From: an uncultured Verrucomicrobiota bacterium
Lineage (GTDB): Bacteria; Verrucomicrobiota; Verrucomicrobiia; Limisphaerales; UBA9464
DNA length: 5,332 nt
Assembly: GCA_903864375.1 (NCBI GenBank)
Contig: CAIPFS010000049.1
Location: forward strand, 1-5,332
Reading direction: 5' to 3'
The notes under the pieces are model-generated. The model was not told the origin of the DNA and did not search any database. It saw only the letters and a program-made list of their open reading frames with translations. The position numbers and the translations under genes were made by a program. This document shows positions 1 to 5,332 of this stretch, piece by piece (within the stretch, counting starts at the first letter, position 1; each line of letters begins with the position of its first letter).

Positions 1-2255
1 GCCTTGACGATGACCTTGAGGACCTTGGCGGTCAGGTCCTTCATCTGGCTATACAGGTCTTCCAGGGTCTGGCGGCGTGGCCGGACACCTTCCAATTCGG
101 CCCGCTTGCGTTCTTCAAACCGGTTTTCAGCCAGATCGCGGGCGGATTTTTCGTTTTCGATGGCGCTGAACTCAGAACCCGCATCCGGGACGCCGTTCAG
201 GCCTAGAACACGGACGGCCGTTGAAGGCGTTGCCACCTTCAGACGTTGCCCCTCCTCGTTCATCATGGCCCGGACTTTGCCGTAAAATTCACCGCAAATG
301 ACCACGTCACCGACATTCAAGGTGCCTTTGCGCACGAGGACCGTTGCCACCGGACCACCGGGTTCGACACCGGACTCAATCACGTTGCCCTTGGCCTTTC
401 GGTCCGGGTTTGCCCGCAATTCCAGCAATTCCGCCTGGAGCAGGATCGCCTCGATGAGTTTTTCGACACCGACGCCGGTGAGCCCCGAACAGTCGACGTA
501 GAGGGTGTCACCACCCCAATCGTCGGGGAGCAGGCCCTTGTCCTGAAGTTGTTGCCGGACCTTCAGGGTGTTGGCGGCCGGATGGTCGCATTTATTGACA
601 GCGACAATGATGGGAACCCGGGCTTGTTTGGCGTGAGCCAGAGCTTCAAGGGTCTGGGGCATCACACCGTCGTTGGCGGCCACCACCAGGATGACGACGT
701 CCGTGACGTTGGCTCCACGAGCTCGCATGGCCGAAAAGGCCGCATGACCCGGGGTGTCCAGGAAGGTCATCTGGGTGGGTACCCCCGTGACCGGGTGCGG
801 ATACGCAATGGTATAGGCACCAATGTGCTGGGTGATGCCACCGGCCTCGCCGGAAGCCACGTTGGACTTGCGGATCCGGTCGAGCAGGGTGGTCTTGCCG
901 TGGTCGACGTGTCCCATGATGGTCACCACCGGCGGACGGGCCTTGAGGCTGGCCTCCGTGTCCTCGCGGTCGAGTTCCACCTTCTGTTCCTTGGGAACAT
1001 TGACAACGTGAGCAGCCTTGTCGCGCTTCTCTGTCTCGAATCGGAAGCCGTGCTTGGCGCTGACCTTGGCGGCGACCTCGGTGTCGATGGTCTGGGTGAC
1101 GGTCGCAAAGACGCCCATCTGCATCAGGTCGGCAATGACCTGGAAGGGACGGCGACCCATCTTTTCAGCCAGTTCACGCACCACGATGGGAGGACGCATG
1201 ACAATGGTCGGAGCATTGGCAGCGATGTCGAGCTTGGGCGGAGCCGGACGGGCGGGCGTGGGAGCGGACGGCCGCGGTGACTGGTGCTGCCCGTGGCCTG
1301 GACGGCGGTCGTCGCGGCGATGATCGCCGGGGCGATTCATCGGCGGGCGCTGGGCACCGGAAGGTCCGGAATTTGAGGACTGTCCCAGTCCCGGATTTCC
1401 TCCCGGGCGCTGAGGCCCCGTCGGAGCATTCGGACGGGCCGGACCGCGATTGTCGGGACGACGGTCGTCGCTGCGACCGGCTGAACGTCCCAGATTTCCA
1501 AGATTGATGAACCCGACCTTGTCGCCCAGTCCCGGGCGTGCGGGTGCCGCAGGAGGTGGGACCGGGACAGGGGGTGCCGACGATCCAGAGGGACGCGCAT
1601 CGGCGGGGCGGTTCGGAGAAGGTATGCTCGCCGAAGCTCCGGACGGAGGCGGGGGACGATGCGCGGCTGCCGCTGCCGGAGCGGGGCGCTCAGCAGAAAC
1701 GGGTGCCGGGACGGAAGGAGCCGGCGGCGTAACGACCTCGGCAGCTGTGGTGTGGCTGGTTGCCGGAGTCTGGATTTCCCGAGGTGGCAGAACCGGTTTT
1801 TCAGGGCTGGCAGCGGGTCCGACGGCCGTCGCGGGCGGAGTCGCCAGTGTCTCAGCAGTAGCTGGGGCAGGAGCGGACGAAGCGACTGAAGTCGGCGCTG
1901 GTCGGGAGGGTTCGTGGTGGGTGATGGCCCCGGTTTCAGCGGCAGAATTTCTGGGGACAACTTCCTCTTCCGGCTCCGGATCCTCCATGGGAGGTGGCGG
2001 TGGTCGGACGAAGGTCACAGGAGCGGGTTCCACCCGCTCCGAGGGAGGAGCTGCCGTGAGGGCGGCTTCCCCGGTGACAGCCAAAGCTCCGCCACTCAGC
2101 GGTAGCAACTGCTCTCGCAGATATTCCGCGGTGATCTTATCGAGTGAGCTCGACGGAACCTTGGCCGCGGTGATGCCCAGCTCCTTCGCCTTCAAGAGCA
2201 CAAGCCGGCTCTCGAGGTTCAGGTCTTTGGCGATTTCATAGATTCGAACGGGCAT
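1..2255 (-). CDS. infB: Translation initiation factor IF-2, partial (3' end beyond window)
   Basis: IF-2 is the cytoplasmic GTPase that places initiator fMet-tRNA on the 30S subunit and promotes 50S joining. The frame is open for 751 codons and leaves the window without a stop. Residues 1-52 are an IF2_N domain (starts MPVRIYEIAKDL). Residues about 53-350 are a disordered linker. Residues about 354-407 are a second IF2_N-like domain (IVVRELAEKMGRRPFQ). The G domain follows: G1 GHVDHGKT at 448-455, G2 GGITQHIGA at 472-480, G3 DTPGH at 500-504, G4 NKCD at 554-557. G5 reads CSGLTG near 589-594 instead of the usual SAK/SAL. The domain II beta-barrel runs from about 620, and the window stops at the start of domain III (LKVIVK). 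The rest of domain III and the fMet-tRNA-binding C-terminal domain are not seen. The start is well fixed: an in-frame TAA lies one codon upstream of the ATG. There is no clear Shine-Dalgarno. The gene lies 72 bases after nusA and is probably co-transcribed with it. Confidence 0.97.
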   Translation of the reverse strand, partial: MPVRIYEIAKDLNLESRLVLLKAKELGITAAKVPSSSLDKITAEYLREQLLPLSGGALAVTGEAALTAAPPSERVEPAPVTFVRPPPPPMEDPEPEEEVVPRNSAAETGAITHHEPSRPAPTSVASSAPAPATAETLATPPATAVGPAASPEKPVLPPREIQTPATSHTTAAEVVTPPAPSVPAPVSAERPAPAAAAAHRPPPPSGASASIPSPNRPADARPSGSSAPPVPVPPPAAPARPGLGDKVGFINLGNLGRSAGRSDDRRPDNRGPARPNAPTGPQRPGGNPGLGQSSNSGPSGAQRPPMNRPGDHRRDDRRPGHGQHQSPRPSAPTPARPAPPKLDIAANAPTIVMRPPIVVRELAEKMGRRPFQVIADLMQMGVFATVTQTIDTEVAAKVSAKHGFRFETEKRDKAAHVVNVPKEQKVELDREDTEASLKARPPVVTIMGHVDHGKTTLLDRIRKSNVASGEAGGITQHIGAYTIAYPHPVTGVPTQMTFLDTPGHAAFSAMRARGANVTDVVILVVAANDGVMPQTLEALAHAKQARVPIIVAVNKCDHPAANTLKVRQQLQDKGLLPDDWGGDTLYVDCSGLTGVGVEKLIEAILLQAELLELRANPDRKAKGNVIESGVEPGGPVATVLVRKGTLNVGDVVICGEFYGKVRAMMNEEGQRLKVATPSTAVRVLGLNGVPDAGSEFSAIENEKSARDLAENRFEERKRAELEGVRPRRQTLEDLYSQMKDLTAKVLKVIVK
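1251..2099 (-). other. Low-complexity linker of IF-2 (Pro/Ala-rich, then Arg/Gly/Asp-rich)
   Basis: This stretch encodes IF-2 residues about 53-335. The first part (about 53-240) is dominated by Pro, Ala, Val, Thr, Ser and Glu, with runs such as PPPPP and AAAAA. The second part (about 253-332) switches to Arg, Gly, Asn, Asp, Gln and His, with related short segments DDRRP near 263-267 and RRDDRRPG near 313-320. No stop or frameshift interrupts the frame when it is read codon by codon. Long variable linkers between the N-terminal module and the G domain are known in IF-2. This composition suggests intrinsic disorder. The GC-rich, repeat-like DNA produces several long meaningless frames on both strands here. 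Confidence 0.8.
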
Positions 2256-2327
2256 GATTTAGACTTGCGTCAATTTAGGAAAGGGCGGTGGCTTTGATTC
2301 GGTCGGTTTTTGGGGGAGACCCTGGTA
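2256..2327 (-). other. nusA-infB intergenic spacer
   Basis: These 72 bases separate the nusA TGA (2330-2328) from the infB ATG. I see no stable hairpin with a T-tract, so no terminator, and no convincing promoter. This supports read-through from nusA into infB. The 20 bases before the infB start contain no GGAGG-like element. The motif TTGACGCAA just upstream of infB also occurs at the -35 of the proposed nusA promoter, but no suitable -10 follows it here. Confidence 0.6.
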
Positions 2328-3614
2328 TCAGTGTCCGTGCTCCTCGACGGACGGAGAACCGGAGACCTGGCGTCGCAGTACCTCCCCGCGGGCGGCCTCC
2401 AAAATCGTGGACGCCGCATCGCCAATCCCAGGCAAACTGGCCAGGTCGGCCACTTCTGCATCCAGGATGCTCTCCACCCCGTGAAAGCCGCTGTCAACCA
2501 GAATCCGGGCATGGGCCTCGGAGATTCCCGGCACCGACGCCAGTTCACGAGTGGCAATTCCGACCTTGGCGATGAAGCCATCGACCGGTTCCTCCTCTTC
2601 GATCTCAATCTGCCATCCGGTCAGGCGGGAGGCAAGACGGGCATTCTGGCCCCGGCGTCCCAATGCCAGCGGCAGTTGGTCCGGGGAGGTCTTCACCAGA
2701 ACGCGTTTCTGGGACTCCTCAACGTGAATGCTTTTCAAAATCGCGGGGTCGAGTGCCTTGGCGAGGAAGACTTTGATATTGGGCGACCAGGGGATGATGT
2801 CGACCTTCTCGTTGTTGAGTTCGCGGACGATATTCTTCACCCGTTGGCCCCGCAGTCCGACACAGGCCCCCACGGGGTCGACCTTGTTGTCCCGGCTGTA
2901 GACCGCGATTTTGGTTCGGAAGCCTGGCTCGCGGGCAATACCCCGGATTTCAATGGTACCGTCGTTGACCTCCGCCACTTCCAATCGAAACAGTTTCAGG
3001 ACAAAATTGGGGTCGGCCCGCGAAAGAACGATTTCCGGTCCGTGAGTGGTCTGCTCGACGGCCTTGACGTAGCAACGAATCCGTTCGCCCACTTGATATT
3101 CCTCAGTGGGGACGCGTTCCCGATTGGGCATGGCTGCCTCGAACTTGCCCAAATCCAGAATGACATCGGATTTTTCAAACCGACGGACGGTGCCGCTCAC
3201 GATGTCGCCGACGCGATCCTTGAATTCATCATAGATCATCGCCTTTTCGACCTTGCGAACCTGGGACATCAGCGCCTGTTTGGCGTATTGGGCCGCAATT
3301 CGTCCAAAACCGTGAGGGGTGACCTCTACTTCAATCTCATCGCCTACCTTGGCCTCTTCAAAGCCCTTACGGCGGGCATCGAAAACCGTGAGTTGATCGT
3401 GCTTGGAGACGACCAGGTCCGCGACAATCAGCCGCGCCCAAGCCTTGATATCCCCGGACTTGCCGTCGATGGACACCCTCAATTCTCGGGCCGGCCCGAC
3501 GGCCTTTTTTGCGGCCATCAGCAACGATTCATGGACAGCGCCCAAGAGCACCTCCTTGGAGATGCCCTTTTCCCTCTCCCAGACTTCGAGCACAGCCAAA
3601 AGCTCAGCGTTCAT
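2328..3614 (-). CDS. nusA: Transcription termination/antitermination factor NusA
   Basis: NusA binds RNA polymerase and nascent RNA, promotes pausing and hairpin-dependent termination, and takes part in antitermination complexes. The 428-residue protein is complete. An N-terminal RNAP-binding domain spans about 1-125, followed by an S1 domain (about 136-186, starting GDIVSGTV). KH1 is at about 230-290 with the GxxG loop GLRG at 253-256. KH2 is at about 300-345 with GRRG at 319-322 followed by QNARLAS. A short acidic stretch (EEEE, 339-342) leads into a C-terminal helix-hairpin-helix region (about 354-410) with the two motifs VPGISEA and LPGIGDA. This is shorter than E. coli NusA (495 residues), consistent with a shorter C-terminal region. 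The ATG is preceded by GAGG seven bases upstream. No rimP lies before it. It is probably transcribed with infB, from a leader containing an intrinsic terminator. Confidence 0.97.
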   Translation of the reverse strand: MNAELLAVLEVWEREKGISKEVLLGAVHESLLMAAKKAVGPARELRVSIDGKSGDIKAWARLIVADLVVSKHDQLTVFDARRKGFEEAKVGDEIEVEVTPHGFGRIAAQYAKQALMSQVRKVEKAMIYDEFKDRVGDIVSGTVRRFEKSDVILDLGKFEAAMPNRERVPTEEYQVGERIRCYVKAVEQTTHGPEIVLSRADPNFVLKLFRLEVAEVNDGTIEIRGIAREPGFRTKIAVYSRDNKVDPVGACVGLRGQRVKNIVRELNNEKVDIIPWSPNIKVFLAKALDPAILKSIHVEESQKRVLVKTSPDQLPLALGRRGQNARLASRLTGWQIEIEEEEPVDGFIAKVGIATRELASVPGISEAHARILVDSGFHGVESILDAEVADLASLPGIGDAASTILEAARGEVLRRQVSGSPSVEEHGH

Positions 3615-3621
3615 AGTTCAG

Positions 3622-3625
3622 CCTC
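3622..3625 (-). promoter_or_regulatory. Shine-Dalgarno of nusA
   Basis: GAGG on the minus strand lies seven bases before the nusA ATG, a normal spacing, and supports that start. The immediately upstream GGCGAC (3632-3627) could pair with GTCGCC in the leader hairpin (3685-3680), which might influence access to this site. That pairing is only an inference. Confidence 0.6.
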
Positions 3626-3642
3626 AGTCGCCCATCAGGGGT

Positions 3643-3671
3643 AAAAAAAAGCCGGTTATGAAACCGACTTT
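3643..3671 (-). terminator. Intrinsic terminator in front of nusA (possible attenuator)
   Basis: On the minus strand the arms AAAGTCGGTT (3671-3662) and AACCGGCTTT (3657-3648) pair over 10 bp, with one G-U, around a TCAT loop. An uninterrupted run of eight T's (3650-3643) forms the tract. This is a textbook Rho-independent terminator. It could end transcripts from the oxidoreductase gene. However, it lies only 17 bases before the nusA Shine-Dalgarno, so transcription of nusA from any upstream promoter must cross it. It is therefore either leaky or conditionally bypassed. Confidence 0.85.
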
Positions 3672-3673
3672 CC

Positions 3674-3696
3674 ATTGGCGGCGACCGGCCGCCAAT
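3674..3696 (-). promoter_or_regulatory. Leader hairpin upstream of the terminator (candidate anti-antiterminator)
   Basis: A perfect 9-bp inverted repeat, ATTGGCGGC / GCCGCCAAT, encloses the five-base loop CGGTC on the minus strand. It sits two bases before the terminator stem and has no T-tract of its own. Part of its 5' arm and loop, GCCGGT (3689-3684), is exactly complementary to ACCGGC (3656-3651) in the terminator's 3' arm. Forming this hairpin would therefore favour the terminator, and opening it would allow an alternative helix. The stem is directly visible. The switching role is inference. Confidence 0.55.
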
Positions 3697-3714
3697 CCTA
3701 CATGTTCGGAGGGC

Positions 3715-3744
3715 AAAGTAGCGCCCAAGAGGTGGTTGCGTCAA
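3715..3744 (-). promoter_or_regulatory. Putative sigma70-like promoter for nusA-infB
   Basis: On the minus strand TTGACG (3744-3739, five of six consensus bases) is separated by 18 bp from TACTTT (3720-3715, matching at positions 1, 2 and 6 of TATAAT). Transcription would start near 3708, giving a leader of roughly 95 bases that contains both hairpins. A short inverted repeat, GTCA-N2-TGAC, overlaps the -35. The weak -10 limits confidence. No better promoter is visible in the gap. Confidence 0.45.
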
Positions 3745-3788
3745 GTGACCAATTGAAAGTGCCCAGCCGCTCTTATTCGATTGTCCCC

Positions 3789-3812
3789 ACTCACGACTTC
3801 ACTCACGACTCC
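3789..3812. repeat. Two-copy 12-bp tandem repeat upstream of the nusA promoter
   Basis: On the plus strand ACTCACGACTTC is followed directly by ACTCACGACTCC, differing at one base. The 10-bp core ACTCACGACT recurs with a 12-bp period. It lies about 45 bp upstream of the proposed -35 element, outside any supported gene. It could be a direct-repeat protein-binding site or a chance slippage duplication. Confidence 0.6.
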
Positions 3813-3882
3813 ATTCCCATCGTCGTTCCCTTCCGTTGCCTTCCGGACGACTTTGATAGGGGATCGGTCGCATCGGGTGCAA

Positions 3883-5313
3883 TCAACGACACCATCGCAG
3901 CCAGAGACGAATAAGGCTCTGGACCCTCGGAGTCAAACGGGTCCGATTGTACAAATCACCGAGTTTGCGGACCGCCTCCCCTTCCGTGGGATAGGGGTGG
4001 ATGGTGGCTCCCAGGCTTTTTAATCCGACCCGGGTGCGCAGGGCCAATGTCAGTTCACCGATGAGTTCGCCCGCATGGGGTGAAACCACCGTCGCTCCCA
4101 CAATTTCGTCCGTTCCACGGCGGACATGAACCCGGACGAAACCCGGGCCTGAGCCGTCCAGAATCGCCCGGTCGACCTTCGACATTTCCTGGGTGTAGGT
4201 GTCCACCTCCATTCCATGAGCGGCTGCCTCGAACCCATTCAATCCGACCCGGGCGAGTTCCGGCGAGGTGTAAGTGGCCCACGGGATCACCAGCGCGCTG
4301 GCCCTGGTCCGTCCGAGGAACAGGGCGTTCTGAATGACCATTCGGGCCATGAAATCGGCGGCGTGCGTGAACTGGTATCGGGAACAGACGTCGCCGCAGG
4401 CATAGATCCGGTGGTTGGTGGTTTGAAGACGGTCGTCCACCTGAACGCCCAGAGAGTTGGTTTGAACCCCCGCAGCATCCAACCCCAACCCCTCCAAATT
4501 GGGGGCCCGTCCTGCAGCCACCAGCAGTTGGTCCACCTCCATCGGCGGAGCGGGCGGAGTCCCTGATTCGATGAGGTGTATCCCGCCAGGAGCCGCCTCT
4601 ACGGACAATTGACGGGCGCAGTGGACGATTCGAACTCCATCCCGAATGAGAGCCGCCTCCACGAAGGTGGCGGCCTCGCGATCCTCCCTCGGGAGGATTC
4701 CCTTCTCGGAGGCATACAGGAAGACGTCGGACCCCAGGCGCGCAAAGCATTGGGCCATCTCACAACCAATGGGACCTGCCCCGATGATGCCCAGGCGCCG
4801 GGGGAGTTCGGTCAGCGAAAACAACGTTTCGTTGGTCAGGTAGGGAACAGTTTCCAAACCGGGAATGGGCGGAGCTGAGGCCCTCGCTCCGGTGGCGATG
4901 ACCGCCTTGGCGAATTGCAGCGTCTGTCCGCCGACCTCGACACGTTCCCGGTCCAGAAAACGACCCTGTCCCAGATAGACATCCACGCCGAGCTCCGTGA
5001 AGCGCCGGGCCGAATCATGCGGACTGATGTCGGCCCTTAATCGTCGCATCCGTTCCATCACTGCCGCGAAATCAACCGTTGTTCCCGGGGGAACGTGGAC
5101 CCCGAACCGGGAGGCATCACGGACTGCGGCAGCCGCCCGGGCGGCGCGCAGGATCGCCTTCGATGGAACACAACCCACGTTCAGACAATCGCCGCCCATC
5201 AGGTGGCGTTCAATCAGGGCGACTCGGGCACCCAACCCCGGACTGACCTTCTCGGTTTTTGGCGTTTCCAGCCCCGCGGCCAATTCCATTCTCAACAACA
5301 CCACGTTTCTCAC
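3883..5313 (-). CDS. FAD-dependent pyridine nucleotide-disulfide oxidoreductase, mercuric-reductase-like; N-terminus divergent or incomplete
   Basis: This belongs to the family of dihydrolipoamide dehydrogenase, glutathione reductase and MerA, which passes electrons between NAD(P)H, FAD and a redox disulfide. Counting the GTG at 5313 as residue 1, the disulfide is GGDCLNVGC with Cys43 and Cys48. The ATG motif of the FAD domain is at 140-142, the NAD(P)-binding GAGPIG at 178-183, the second FAD motif YACGD at 304-308, and the dimerisation domain covers about 345-460. The C-terminal active-site motif HPYPTEGE (439-446) has Tyr441 where lipoamide dehydrogenases have catalytic His, as in MerA. 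It lacks MerA's C-terminal vicinal Cys pair, ending in a lone Cys475. The substrate is unknown and mercury is not implied. Oddly, the usual N-terminal FAD-binding GxGxxG is absent: the equivalent region reads AAGLET (12-17). The frame has no stop up to the window edge, so the start is uncertain (GTG 5313, ATG 5289, or further upstream). No good Shine-Dalgarno is visible. Confidence 0.85.
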   Translation of the reverse strand: MRNVVLLRMELAAGLETPKTEKVSPGLGARVALIERHLMGGDCLNVGCVPSKAILRAARAAAAVRDASRFGVHVPPGTTVDFAAVMERMRRLRADISPHDSARRFTELGVDVYLGQGRFLDRERVEVGGQTLQFAKAVIATGARASAPPIPGLETVPYLTNETLFSLTELPRRLGIIGAGPIGCEMAQCFARLGSDVFLYASEKGILPREDREAATFVEAALIRDGVRIVHCARQLSVEAAPGGIHLIESGTPPAPPMEVDQLLVAAGRAPNLEGLGLDAAGVQTNSLGVQVDDRLQTTNHRIYACGDVCSRYQFTHAADFMARMVIQNALFLGRTRASALVIPWATYTSPELARVGLNGFEAAAHGMEVDTYTQEMSKVDRAILDGSGPGFVRVHVRRGTDEIVGATVVSPHAGELIGELTLALRTRVGLKSLGATIHPYPTEGEAVRKLGDLYNRTRLTPRVQSLIRLWLRWCR

Positions 5314-5332
5314 GGTTAAGAGGACAGATCCC

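Noticed and set aside
246..1280. 344-codon plus-strand frame opposite the IF-2 G domain
   Set aside because: It is antisense to intact GTPase motifs of IF-2. The product is low complexity with no family resemblance.
1337..2241. Long frames on both strands over the IF-2 linker (207-codon minus, 263-codon plus)
   Set aside because: The true IF-2 frame is continuous through this stretch. The GC-rich low-complexity DNA lacks stops in several frames, and the products are Arg/Pro or Gly/Ala-rich noise.
2256..2280. Internal infB promoter suggested by TTGACGCAA
   Set aside because: No -10-like hexamer follows at 15-19 bp, so the match to the nusA -35 region is probably coincidence.
2310..3644. 444-codon plus-strand frame opposite nusA
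   Set aside because: It is fully antisense to a complete, well-conserved NusA. Its translation shows no recognisable domain, and it is explained by GC-biased codon use.
3697..3702. ATG-TAG start-stop element in the nusA leader
   Set aside because: It has no Shine-Dalgarno, and a six-base start-stop is expected by chance.
3813..3882. Possible terminator directly after the oxidoreductase stop
   Set aside because: Only short GTCG/CGAC-type inverted repeats without a T-tract are visible. The real terminator signal is at 3643-3671.
3675..3914. 79-codon plus-strand frame in the nusA upstream gap
   Set aside because: There is no recognisable domain or good ribosome site, and it runs over the promoter, the repeat and the 3' end of the oxidoreductase gene.
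4055..4750. 231-codon minus-strand frame inside the oxidoreductase gene
   Set aside because: It is an out-of-frame shadow. The oxidoreductase frame carries the NAD(P) and FAD motifs through the same bases.

Overview
This GC-rich bacterial window carries three genes, all on the minus strand, so biological order runs from high to low coordinates. First is a flavin/pyridine-nucleotide disulfide oxidoreductase of the mercuric-reductase-like group (5313 to 3883, open to the right window edge). A 268-base intergenic region follows (3882 to 3615). Then come nusA (3614 to 2328) and the first 751 codons of infB (2255 to 1, cut by the left edge). The nusA-infB pair is the classic core of the transcription-termination/translation-initiation operon. 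rimP, which precedes nusA in many bacteria, is not in front of nusA here.

Organism: the window has no rRNA or other taxonomic marker. A long Pro/Ala-rich then Arg/Gly/Asp-rich IF-2 linker, a NusA with one C-terminal helix-hairpin-helix region, and a MerA-like oxidoreductase ending in an 'YNRTRLTP' tail would fit a GC-rich member of the Verrucomicrobiota/Planctomycetota group. That placement is a recollection-based inference, not a demonstration.

The intergenic region is the most interesting non-coding part. Read on the minus strand it holds, in order: a 12-bp tandem repeat (3812 to 3789); a sigma70-like promoter (TTGACG, 18 bp, TACTTT; 3744 to 3715); a perfect 9-bp hairpin (3696 to 3674); a strong intrinsic terminator (3671 to 3643, eight T's); and the nusA Shine-Dalgarno (3625 to 3622) and ATG. 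Only 17 bases separate the T-tract from the Shine-Dalgarno, so a promoter cannot fit fully downstream of the terminator. Transcripts reaching nusA should therefore pass through it. The 5' hairpin also contains GCCGGT, which can pair with ACCGGC in the terminator's 3' arm, giving an attenuator-like layout of mutually exclusive helices. Because NusA itself acts on hairpin-dependent termination, autogenous control is an attractive but untested hypothesis.

The oxidoreductase keeps its CxxxxC redox disulfide, NAD(P)-binding glycine motif and second FAD motif. It lacks a recognisable N-terminal FAD-binding GxGxxG, so it may be damaged, mis-assembled near the edge, or divergent. The other long reading frames on both strands are shadows of these genes. 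I see no tRNA, rRNA, CRISPR array, insertion sequence or obvious defence or mobile system.
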